Assembly (NCBI GenBank): GCA_023935145.1
Contig: CM043700.1
Location: 20,001-84,000 of the forward strand
Reading direction: 5' to 3'
Length of the DNA stretch: 64,000 bases
Source: Bretschneidera sinensis
Lineage: Eukaryota > Streptophyta > Magnoliopsida > Brassicales > Akaniaceae
Shown: in pieces, positions 1 to 10,400 of the stretch
How positions within the stretch are numbered: position 1 is the first letter of the stretch
Layout: every line of letters begins with the position of its first letter
The notes under the pieces: model-generated
What the model saw: only the letters and a program-made list of their open reading frames with translations
What the model was told of the DNA's origin: nothing
The model's database searches: none
Program-made: the position numbers and the translations under genes

Positions 1-217
1 AATACGTACGTACGGTTATGCGGGGGTAAGGATTAGATTGTAGGGTTAAGGGGTTAGGGATATCTATTAATACGTACGTACGATTATACGGGGGTAAGGA
101 TTAGATTGTAGGGTTAAGGGGTTAGGGATATCTATTAATACGTACGTACGATTATACGGGGGTAAGGATTAGATTGTAGGGTTAAGGGGTTAGGGATATC
201 TATTAATACGTACGAAC
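1..217. repeat. 68-bp subtelomeric satellite, block 1
   Basis: Three complete 68-bp units start at 1, 69 and 137; a fourth start at 205 runs into the spacer after about 16 bp. Each unit opens with AATACGTACGTACG (or the variant with CGAACG) and contains TAGGGTTAAGGGGTTAGGG, so it looks derived in part from telomere-like sequence. The window edge cuts the block, so its true left extent is unknown. Confidence 0.9.
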
Positions 218-425
218 GATTATAAAAAAAGAATTAATTGAATAATGCAAAACCAAACAACACTTAACCCAAAAAACTTAACCAAAAATTAAAAACTTAT
301 CCTACACCCTACAGCCCACAAACTTAGTTAGCCCACCAAAACAAACTTAGCCTTTCTTTTAACTTACAGCCCACCAAACCTTTTACTTAAACAAAACAAC
401 TCACAGCCCACCTAAACTACTTAGA
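218..425. repeat. Subtelomeric module spacer, copy 1
   Basis: A-rich, C-rich low-complexity spacer with repeated ACTTA and CAGCCCACC words. It follows the last 68-bp satellite start and precedes the pyrimidine tract. The same spacer recurs almost unchanged at about 3117-3324 and, more diverged, at about 4985-5210. No gene is seen. Confidence 0.75.
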
Positions 426-757
426 ATTAGTCTTGATTTCTTTCTGTTTCTCTTCACTTTTTTTCCTTTCTGTTCCGTTTTTTTCCTTTGTTTTTCCTTT
501 TCTTTTCCTTTTTTTTTTCCTTTCTTTTCCGTTTTTTTTCCTTTTTTTCCTTTCTTTTCCCAAAATTTTTTTTCCTCCCTGTTCCTTTTTTTTTTCCCTG
601 GGCCAAAAATTTCCTCCCACCCACAATGTGTGGTCTGCCTAGGGTGTGTGGCCCACCCATGGTGTGTGGCCCACCCATAGTGTGTGGCCCACCCATGGTG
701 TGTGGCCCACCCATAGCCCATGACCCACCCATAGCCCAAGGCCCACCCAAACCCTAA
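426..757. repeat. Pyrimidine tract plus 18-bp GTGTGTGGCCCACCCATG repeat, copy 1
   Basis: Positions 430-600 are almost pure C/T on the + strand. They are followed at about 644-757 by tandem 18-bp units of GTGTGTGGCCCACCCATG, with variants ending CATA, and then the CCCATAGCCCA words. Open frames on both strands here encode only low-complexity Lys/Glu/Arg or Phe/Ser/Pro runs and are not genes. Confidence 0.85.
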
Positions 758-760
758 ATC

Positions 761-1385
761 TACAGTACCCGAAACCCTAAAACTACAGTAACCCTAAACC
801 CTAAAGTACAGTAAACCCTAAACCCTAACAGTAACCCTAATAGTAAACCCTAACAGTAACCCTAAACCCTAAACCCTAAACCCTAAACCCTAAACCCTAA
901 TAGTAACCCTAAACCCTAAACCCTAAACCCTAAACCCTAATAGTAACCCTAAACCCTAAACCCTAAACCCTAAACCCTAAACCCTAAACCCTAATAGTAA
1001 CCCTAAACCCTAAACCCTAAACCCTAAAACCCTAAAACCCTAAACCCTAAACCCTAAACCCTAAACCCTAAACCCTAAACCCTAAACCCTAAACCCTAAA
1101 CCCTAAACCCTAAACCCTAAACCCTAAACCCTAAACCCTAAACCCTAAACCCTAAACCCTAAACCCTAAACCCTAAACCCTAAACCCTAAACCCTAAACC
1201 CTAAACCCTAAACCCTAAACCCTAAACCCTAAACCCTAAACCCTAAACCCTAAACCCTAAACCCTAAACCCTAAACCCTAAACCCTAAACCCTAAACCCT
1301 AAACCCTAAACCCTAAACCCTAAACCCTAAACCCTAAACCCCTAAACCCTAAAACCCTAAACCCTAAACCCTAAACCCTAAACCC
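761..1385. repeat. Telomeric CCCTAAA array A
   Basis: After a degenerate entry with CTACAGTA and AATAGTAAA variants, positions about 1040-1340 are nearly perfect CCCTAAA heptamers. The orientation (C-rich on +) is that of a left chromosome end. Occasional extra A or C residues break the register. The array is internal to satellite modules, so it is a subtelomeric block and not necessarily the terminal telomere. Confidence 0.95.
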
Positions 1386-1753
1386 AAATTTCTAAAACCC
1401 ACCCAGTTAAAAGACTTAGCCTTTTATTTCTTTAATTTTCCCTTCTGTTTCCTTACTAACTGAGCCTACAGCCCAAATACTTAGCCAAACTCTTCATTTC
1501 TTATCTGTTCCCTTTGATTTCATTTGGTTACTTTCTGTTTTTCTTTCTTTTTTTTTCCTTTCTTTTCCGTTTTTTTTCCTTTTTTTCCTTTCTTTTCCCA
1601 AAATTTTTTTTCCTCCCTGTTCCTTTTTTTTTTTCCCTGGGCCAAAATTTTCCTCCCACCCACAGTGTGTGGTCTGCCCATGGTGTGTGGCCCACCCATG
1701 GTGTGTGGCCCACCCATAGCCCATGACCCACCCATAGCCCAAGGCCCACCCAA
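1386..1753. repeat. Truncated subtelomeric module, copy 2
   Basis: Starts within a shortened spacer, then repeats the pyrimidine tract (about 1497-1640) and the GTGTGTGGCCCACCCATG array with fewer units than copies 1 and 3. There is no 68-bp satellite block. It is flanked on both sides by telomeric repeats. Confidence 0.85.
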
Positions 1754-2631
1754 ACCCTAAATCTACAGTACCCGAAACCCTAAAACTACAGTAACCCTAA
1801 ACCCTAAAGTACAGTAAACCCTAAACCCTAATAGTAAACCCTAAACCCTAACAGTAACCCTAATAGTAAACCCTAAACCCTAATAGTAAACCCTAATAGT
1901 AACCCTAAACCCTAAACCCTAAACCCTAAACCCTAAACCCTAAACCCTAAACCCTAAACCCTAAACCCTAAACCCTAAACCCTAAACCCTAAACCCTAAA
2001 CCCTAAACCCTAAACCCTAAACCCTAAACCCTAAAAACCCTAAACCCTAAACCCTAAACCCTAAACCCTAAACCCTAAATCTCGAAACCCTAAACCCTAA
2101 ACCCTAATAGTAAAATCTCGAAACCCTAAAACTCGAAACCCTAAATCTTGAAACCCTAAATCTCGAAACCCTAAACCCTAAACCCTAATAGTAAAATCTC
2201 GAAACCCTAAAACTCAAAACCCTAAATCTCGAAACCCTAAAACTCAAAACCCTAAATCTCGAAACCCTAAACCCTAATAGTAAAATCTCGAAACCCTAAA
2301 ACTTGAAACCCTAAAACTCAAAACCCTAAATCTTGAAACCCTAAACCCTAAACCCTAATAGTAAAATCTGGAAACCCTAAACCATAAACCCTAATAGTAA
2401 AATCTCGAAACCCTAAACCCTAAAACCCTAAACCCTAAAACCCTAAACTTGAAACCCTAAATCTCGAAACCCTAAACCCTAAACCCTAAACTTGAAACCC
2501 TAAATCTCGAAACCTTAAACCCTAAATCTCGAAACCCTAATAGTAAACCCTAAACCCTAATAGTAAACCCTAAACCCTTATAATAAACATTAAACCCTAA
2601 ACACTAATAGTAAAGTCTAAACCCTAAATAC
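1754..2631. repeat. Telomeric and degenerate telomeric array B
   Basis: About 1900-2085 is regular CCCTAAA. From about 2086 to 2630 the array is interspersed with variant units such as TCTCGAAACCCTAAA and AATAGTAAAATCTCG. The variants are themselves amplified, so they form higher-order patterns and not just scattered mutations. Confidence 0.9.
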
Positions 2632-2643
2632 TATTTAGGGTTT
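2619..2643. repeat. Head-to-head telomeric hairpin 1
   Basis: AAACCCTAAATA (2619-2630), one C, then its perfect reverse complement TATTTAGGGTTT (2632-2643). The orientation of telomere-like repeats flips here from CCCTAAA to TTTAGGG. The same junction recurs at 4552-4580. Confidence 0.85.
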
Positions 2644-3103
2644 CGATGTTACTGTTAGGGTTTCAATGTTACTATTAGGGTTAAGGTATTCTATTAATGC
2701 GTACGAACGACTATAAGGGTGTAAGGATTAGGTTATAGGGTTAAGGGGTTAGGGTTATCTATTAATACGTACGAACGACTATAGGGGTATAAGGATTAGG
2801 TTATAGGGTTAAGGGGTTAGGGATATCTATTAATACGTACGAACGATTATGCGGGGGTAAGGATTAGAGTGTAGGGTTAAGGGGTTAGGGATATCTATTA
2901 ATACGTACGTACGGTTATGCGGGGGTAAGGATTAGATTGTAGGGTTAAGGGGTTAGGGATATCTATTAATACGTACGTACGATTATGCGGGGGTAAGGAT
3001 TAGATTGTAGGGTTAAGGGGTTAGGGATATCTATTAATACGTACGTACGATTATACGGGGGTAAGGATTAGATTGTAGGGTTAAGGGGTTAGGGATATCT
3101 ATT
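2644..3103. repeat. 68-bp subtelomeric satellite, block 2
   Basis: A short TTAGGG-type stretch leads into six complete 68-bp units starting at 2696, 2764, 2832, 2900, 2968 and 3036; a seventh start at 3104 passes into the spacer. Units differ mainly in CGTACG versus CGAACG and in the ACTATA/ATTATGC segment. Confidence 0.9.
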
Positions 3104-3652
3104 AATACGTACGAACGATTATAAAAAAAGAATTAATTGAATAATGCAAAACCAAACAACACTTAACCCAAAAAACTTAACCAAAAATTAAAAACTTATC
3201 CTACACCCTACAGCCCACAAACTTAGTTAGCCCACCAAAACAAACTTAGCCTTTCTTTTAACTTACAGCCCACCAAACCTTTTACTTAAACAAAACAACT
3301 CACAGCCCACCTAAACTACTTAGAATTAGTCTTGATTTCTTTCTGTTTCTCTTCACTTTTTTTCCTTTCTGTTCCGTTTTTTTCCTTTGTTTTTCCTTTT
3401 CTTTTCCTTTTTTTTTTCCTTTCTTTTCCGTTTTTTTTCCTTTTTTTCCTTTCTTTTCCCAAAATTTTTTTTCCTCCCTGTTCCTTTTTTTTTTCCCTGG
3501 GCCAAAAATTTCCTCCCACCCACAATGTGTGGTCTGCCTAGGGTGTGTGGCCCACCCATGGTGTGTGGCCCACCCATAGTGTGTGGCCCACCCATGGTGT
3601 GTGGCCCACCCATAGCCCATGACCCACCCATAGCCCAAGGCCCACCCAAACC
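3104..3652. repeat. Subtelomeric module spacer and pyrimidine/18-bp repeat, copy 3
   Basis: Matches 205-753 base for base as far as I can see by eye, at a constant offset of 2899. It contains the spacer, the pyrimidine tract (about 3330-3500) and the 18-bp GTGTGTGGCCCACCCATG array. The match extends left to 1/2900 and right into the telomeric array. Confidence 0.9.
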
Positions 3653-4565
3653 CTAAATCTACAGTACCCGAAACCCTAAAACTACAGTAACCCTAAACCC
3701 TAAAGTACAGTAAACCCTAAACCCTAACAGTAACCCTAATAGTAAACCCTAACAGTAACCCTAAACCCTAAACCCTAAACCCTAAACCCTAAACCCTAAA
3801 CCCTAAAACCCTAAACCCTAAAACCCTAAACCCCTAAACCCTAAACCCTAAACCCTAAACCCTAAACCCTAAACCCTAAACCCTAAACCCTAAACCCTAA
3901 ACCCTAAACCCTAAACCCTAAACCCTAAACCCTAAACCCTAAACCCTAAACCCTAAACCCTAAACCCTAAACCCTAAACCCTAAACCCTAAACCCTAAAC
4001 CCTAAACCCTAAACCCTAAACCCTAAACCCTAAACCCTAAACCCTAAACCCTAAACCCTAAACCCTAAACCCTAAACCCTAAACCCTAAACCCTAAAACC
4101 CTAAACCCTAAACCCTAAACCCTAAACCCTAAAGCTACAGTAAACCCTAAACCCTAATAGTAAACCCTAAAACCTAATAGTAAACCCTAAACCCTAATAG
4201 AAACCCTAAACCCTAAACCCTAAACCCTAAACTCAAAACCCTAAATCTTGAAACCCTAAATCTCAAAACCCTAAACCCTAAACCCTAAAACTCAAAACCC
4301 TAAATCTTGAAACCCTAAATCTCAAAACCCTAAACCCTAATAGTAAAATCTCGAAACCCTAAAACTCCAAACCTTAAATCTTGAAACCCTAAATCTCAAA
4401 ACCCTAAAACTCGAAACCCTAAATCTTGAAACCTTAAATCTCGAAACCCTAAATCTTGAAACCCTAAACCCTAAATCTTGAAACCCTAATAGTAAACCCT
4501 AATAGTAAACCCTAAACCCTAATAATAAACCCTAAACCTTTATAGTAAAATCGAAACCCTAAATA
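3653..4565. repeat. Telomeric and degenerate telomeric array C
   Basis: Near-perfect CCCTAAA from about 3755 to 4130, then variant-rich repeats (CTCAAAACCCTAAA, CTTGAAACCCTAAA, AATAGTAAACCC) up to the inverted junction. The general order of variants resembles array B. Confidence 0.93.
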
Positions 4566-4580
4566 CTATTTAGGGTTTCG
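4552..4580. repeat. Head-to-head telomeric hairpin 2
   Basis: CGAAACCCTAAATA (4552-4565), one C, then its perfect reverse complement (4567-4580). This is a longer version of the junction at 2619-2643 and is followed by the same TTAGGG-type lead-in to a satellite block. Confidence 0.87.
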
Positions 4581-4971
4581 ATGTTACTATTAGGGTTTCA
4601 ATGTTACTATTAGGGTTAAGATATTCTATTAATACGTACGAACGACTATAAGGGTATAAGGATTAGGTTATAGGGTTAAGGGGTTAGGGATATCTATTAA
4701 TACGTACGAACGACTATCGGGGTATAAGGATTAGGTTATAGGGTTAAGGGGTTAGGGATATCTATTAATACGTACGAACGATTATACGAGGGTAAGGATT
4801 AGAGTGTAGGGGTTAAGGGGTTAGGGATTTCTATTAATACGTACGTACGATTATACGGGGGCAAGGATTAGATTGTAGAGTTAAGGGGTTAGGGATATCT
4901 ATTAATACGTACGTACGATTATACGTGGGTAAGGATTAGATTGTAGGGTTAAGGGGTTAGGGATATCTATT
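4581..4971. repeat. 68-bp subtelomeric satellite, block 3
   Basis: Lead-in followed by five units starting at 4631, 4699, 4767, 4836 and 4904, with spacing of 68 or 69 bp; a sixth start at 4972 passes into the spacer. More diverged than blocks 1 and 2. Confidence 0.88.
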
Positions 4972-5485
4972 AATACGTACGAACGATTATAAAAAAGGAA
5001 TTATTTGAATAATGCAAAACCAAACAACACTTAACCCAAAAAACTTAACCAAAAATTAAATACTTAGCCCACACCCTACAGCCCACAAACTTAGTTAGCC
5101 CACCAAAAGGCTACAGCCCACCAAAACATACTTAGCCTTTCTTTTAACTTACAGCCCACCAAACCTTTAACTTAACCAAAACTACTTACAACCCACCTAA
5201 ACTACTTAGCATTTTTCTTCATTTTTTTATGTTTCTTCATTTCTTTATGTTTCTCTTTACTTTTTTTCCTTTCTTTTTCCGTTTTTTTCCTTTTTTTTCT
5301 TTCTTTTTTCCTTTTTTTTTCTTTTCCTTTTCCCTTTTTTTTTTCTTTTTTCTTTCCTCTCTGTTCCTTTCCCAGACCCAAAATTTTCCTCTCACCCATA
5401 GCTACAGGTCAGCCCATGGTGTGTGGTCAGCCCATGGTGTGTGGCCCACCCATGGTGTGTGACCCACCCATAGCCCAAGGCCCAC
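4972..5485. repeat. Subtelomeric module, copy 4 (diverged)
   Basis: Contains the same order of spacer, pyrimidine tract (about 5215-5375) and GTGTGTGG-CCCACCCATG units, but with many substitutions and an extra CTACAGCCCACCAAAA word. It is the module nearest unique chromosomal DNA and the most diverged. Confidence 0.85.
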
Positions 5486-5602
5486 CCAAACCCTAAATCT
5501 ACAGTACCCGAAACCCTAAAGCTACAGTAAACCCTAAACTCTAAAGTATAGTAAACCCTAAACCCTAATAGTAACCTTAAACCCTAAACCCTAAAACCTT
5601 CT
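5486..5602. repeat. Short degenerate telomeric array D
   Basis: About 115 bp of CCCTAAA and CTACAGTA variants. This is the innermost telomere-like block; sequence to the right is not telomeric. Confidence 0.85.
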
Positions 5603-7407
5603 GCCACCGCCATTAAACCTCAGCTACAACCCTTTGATTTTATCTTTGGATCTGCAAAGACAACCACGACACCCACTAACACATAACCAAAATCGAAACC
5701 TATAAAAGACAACAAAACGAACAAGAATCTCTGGTCAACACTAGCTTCAGCTGCGCAAGCACCACCAACGCCAACACGGCCGCACTCCGATCACGAAGCC
5801 AAGGAATTGCAGCGAACAAGGCTAGAGTTTGTGGGAATATCTGTTGCACCAAACATTGGAATTTCTAAGCATCTAAAAATTTACTAATGTGGAATTTGGG
5901 TTACAATTTAATGATTTAATATGGGTGGTCCATTTTAAGATTTTCAGGGGTTTCGGGGGAGATTTAGAGGTCAAGGTTTTGGTATAGGGGATGGGACAAT
6001 CATGGTTTTCTTCTTCCTTCTATTTTCTTTTATTTTTCATTCCTCTAGTCTAAGTCTCTTTTTTTTATTCCTATTTCTAAGTCAACTATTAGTGTGACGT
6101 TGACACAATTCTTTTCGTCTAATTTAAAATATAAAATATTAAAATAAACAACCTTTAAAAACGAAAATGTCTATTTAACTTTTTGTGCCAAAGTCGAAAA
6201 GCAAACCGACAAACTAAAAAACGCCATTTAATTATTTAGAATCTTACCGTTATGCTTTTAAGAAAAAAATTAATGAGGTTGAACGCCCTTAAAAAATGAT
6301 TTGGATAAAGTATACAAATTTGACAAAGATTTTTTAATAAACTAACATTTGTATCATAAAATTTGTTTCCACCCTTTCTATTTTTAGTTTATTGAAACGA
6401 TATTATACACAAATAATACAATAATTGATTTGATTGCAATAAACTCGTATTATCTCATTATATATATGAAAACCCACAAATATTATTACAATTCCCTTAA
6501 AGTGAAAACGTAAATTGTTTTAAAAATGATTGAAAAATAATAATTTTTTCTATTGTAAAAAAAACAATTCCCCCGTTTTGTTAAAATCTCTCATATATTA
6601 CACTATTAATTTCTTTTTTCCATTTTTTATCATTCATTTTTAAACTTTAATCAAACAGAAAATTTAACTGAACGATTATAATTTTATATAAAATTAATTT
6701 TAGATGCAATTAATTTATTGTTTCGATACATTTTACGTTTTTGGAAAGAAAAATTAACTCAAAAGGTGAAAAAGGAAAGTGAATCCACAACACGGATTCC
6801 CCAAAAAAAAAAAAAAAAAAAAACAGAACCCAGAAATGGATAAAGGAATCAAATGGGAACTATTCCAAAGAGGAAGTCAACTATTAGTACTACCGCGTTA
6901 ATACGCCGTTACTCCATGGATACCACCTCCATTTTGGGAAATTCTTGTCTGTTTCTTTTTTACCCTGGTTAAACTTTTTATGCCCACTTCTCTTTCTATT
7001 CCTCCCTCTGCAATTTTCATCGCCTAGATAACGGCATATTCTCTATATTTCTCTCTCTACCTAATGTATAATTTCACGAGTGAAAATCGTTGAAAATTTT
7101 GCAAAATCTCCATTTTATCTCCTTTTAAAATTGATTCTCCAAGATTTTCTAAAGATCCGAATACTTCTATCTATTTATTTATTTTTTTCATTTAATCCAG
7201 TGGAGGAAAAAGGAAATAACATTTCAAGATTTTGGGTCTCTCAAGAACTATTAGAGTGAGGTTTTCTTGGGGTTTGTTAATTTATGTAACAAAAAAAGGA
7301 AAGGGAAGAGAAAACATTGCAAGATTTTGGGTTTTACGAAGATAATTCGAGGATTTTAAGGTTGTTTGTGTTTTTTTATTTCTATTTTCCTTTTTTGTTT
7401 TTTTTAA
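5603..7407. other. Intergenic region upstream of the NT-C2 gene
   Basis: About 5600-5870 is a moderately GC-rich stretch of unknown nature. From about 6100 the DNA is AT-rich with a poly(A) run near 6808-6826. I see no gene. The promoter and 5' leader of the next gene must lie in the last few hundred bases; a CTCTATATTTCTCTC stretch near 7040 is a possible TATA/pyrimidine-patch promoter but is not proven. Confidence 0.5.
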
Positions 7408-10400
7408 ATGGTGGTGAAGATGATGAGGTGGCGGCCATGGCCGCCTCTGGCTTCCAAGAAGTACGAGGTGAAGTTAGTTGTTCGAAGGTTGGAGGGGTGG
7501 GATCTGGTGCGGGAGGGTTCACCGGAGAGGGACAGAGGGGAGAGATTAACGGTGGAGATTCGCTGGAAGGGCCCAAAGGTGACGTTGAGTTCTCTCAGAC
7601 GGACGGTGAAGAGGAACTTCACTAAAGAAGCGGAGGGTGTGGGTGAAAACGGTGTCGTCACGTGGGAGGACGAGGAGTTTCAGAGTCTTTGCACTCTCTC
7701 TGCTTACAAGGAGAATGTGTTTCACCCTTGGGAGATCGGTTTCACTGCCATTAGTAATGTGAGTCTCATTTTCTATCTCTAGTAGTTTCTGTCTCTAGAA
7801 ATCTGTTCTTTCTTTTTTTGATCTCCTCTGGGTCTTCAAGTTTTTTTTGTAGTAAATTGATCATATGTTTGTTTTTATGTGACGGAATGTTGTATTTGAT
7901 TTATGATAAACCATTGCCTTTTTTTAGAAGAAATTGGGAAGTATTTGTTGGGTGGGGAGTTTGATAGGTAAGATCATTGTGGTCAATTTTATTGTATGAT
8001 CATGAAATCTTGTGCTATTGGAACTTAATTTTTCAGTAGATTATAAGATATTGCCAATTTTATTGATGTTTGGATTGGTTGAAGTTTTGAGTATTAAGCT
8101 TGGGATTTTCACTGGAAAGGATTAGTGCCTGTGGAAAACATTTTCCATTTTTTTTCCGAACACTTGCCTCGACAATTTACACATTTTTTACAAAATTTGG
8201 AAAACATGGCTTCTTTGTTTTTTTTGTCTTTTCAACATAATATTGGAAAAGATGTGAAACAAAAAAAGTACTATTTTCTAAATTATGTTAAGAATGTTCA
8301 AATCGTTGACGAAAGTGTTAAAAGGAAAATGGAAACAGAAAATGAAAAATGTTTTTCACAACTAAACAACCTCTTAATATTTATCATTTTGAATTACCTT
8401 GTTTATGCACCCTATCTAACTGAAAAGGGAGGCTTGCTATGAGTTGAAATTGATGAAAATGAGCTTGTGCATGTTTAGTATCTATCTTTGCTATTGTTCA
8501 TTATCATGTTGTCTATGGCACTTAAAGTTGGGTTTTGTACTGGTATTACTTTTAAGATTGGTTTAAGTATTAGTATCACTTTAGCAATTTGACTGATGGT
8601 TGTGTTCCTTATGAGAGTTGACCTTTGGAGTTTTGAGTTTGGGGATATATTAAGGCCACTATTTGTGACCATTTTGAGACCTGTTCATTGTACTACCAGT
8701 TAATTGTTTGAGAACCCTTGCAAATTTTTCAGTTTCATCATTGTGAAAAACCTAGTATTTATGATGGATTCATGATTGTTTGTGCTTCTGGAATTCACAT
8801 GTCTGATGTATGAATTTTTGTGATTATACTTCAGGGCTTGAAACAGGGGCCAAAGAACAAGGTTCCTGTTCTTGGAACAGCATTGTTGAACCTTGCTGAA
8901 TATGCTTCTGCATCTGATCAGAAAGAGTTTGAGTTAAGCATTCCTCTGACACCCTCTTCTGGTGCTGCTGAGCCTCGTCCGTTGCTCTGTGTATGTGCTC
9001 CTGAATTTATTCTGAATGCCCACTTCTTCATTTGGTTGTTTTTAAATATTTCCTTGCATAATAATTTGTACATGTTAAAGCTTTGTGTTTTTTGATCCCT
9101 AACTTCTTATTCAGATTTCACTCAGCTTATTGGAATTGAGAACTGCCCAGGAAACTATAGAACCATTGGAGAGAGCACTAGTGCCTGTTCCATCTCCACC
9201 CCAGTTGGGAGAAACTATCTCATCAGAGAAGGATGAGCTATCTGCGATCAAAGCTGGTCTTAGAAAAGTAAAGATTTTTACAGAGTATGTTTCTGCCAGG
9301 AGAGCAAAGAAGGCCTGCCGTGAAGAAGAGGGCAGTGAAGGTAGGTGCTCTGCCAGGAGTGAGGATGGTGACTATAACTATCCATTTGACTCAGACTCAC
9401 TTGATGATTTTGAGGAGGGAGAATCAGATGAGGGCAAGGAGGATCTGAGTGTTCGGAAGTCATTCAGTTATGGCACTCTAGCTTATGCGAATTGTGCTGG
9501 AGGATCATTTTACTCCAGTAAGAGAATTAATGGTGAAGATGAGGATTGGGTCTACTATAGCTATCGCAAATCAGATGTGGGCAGCTCGCACATTGAGGAT
9601 TTGACTGCATCAGTCCCTGAGCCATCTTTGTTACAAAGTTCAAAGCGCAGCATACTACCCTGGAGAAAGAGAAAGCTGAGCTTCAGATCTCCTAAAGCCA
9701 AAGGAGAACCATTGTTAAAGAAGGCCTATGGAGAAGAAGGTGGGGACGACATTGATTTTGATCGTCGGCAGCTTAGCTCTGATGAAGCTCTTCCTCTTGG
9801 GGTAAGAATCAGCTCTGTGTGCTCTCTTTTCCATAGTTTAAACTATTTATTTCAGATGTACTACTCTTTCAGTCAATAGGAAAAAAGGGAAAGAAATTAG
9901 AGCCTCATTTGTTATCTTAGAAGATGATGCCAAATGTTATTATGATTTTCAGTGCCTCTGACTAGTTGCCATCAGATTTGATTACCTTGACATACGTTTT
10001 GGATTATGAATCCTAGTTTTTCTTCGCTAGTTCTTGCTTGAGCCTTTTTGCTGCATGAAAGTTACTTCTCTCTGCCCTTAATCTTGTCTTTATGTTAATA
10101 TATATAATCGTATTGTCTCATCAACATCAAATCAAAGTTGCTGCATGAAAAATTACTTCTCTAAGCCCTTAATCTCGTCTTATGTTAACATATATAATCC
10201 TACTGTCTCATCAACATCAAATCAAAGTTGTTTATGGTGAGCTAAAACCTGAAACATATGTCTGAGGAAGTTATTCAATATATTTATTTATACTAGGTGA
10301 AAGTATGTTTCTGATTAGAATTATTGGCAATCATGCTGGCAGTGGCATAAAACTGACAGGGATTCATCTGCAAATCGGTCATCGGTTTCTGAATTTGGAG

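Noticed and set aside
401..757. Overlapping open frames of 69-112 codons on both strands in each subtelomeric module (also 1494-1760, 3300-3656, 5202-5462)
   Set aside because: They translate a pyrimidine tract and a short tandem repeat into Lys/Glu/Arg or Phe/Ser runs, occur in several frames at once and have no start context or domain.
8125..8442. 105-codon frame in intron 1 of the NT-C2 gene
   Set aside because: AT-rich, low-complexity product, lies between clear splice sites, and no family resemblance.
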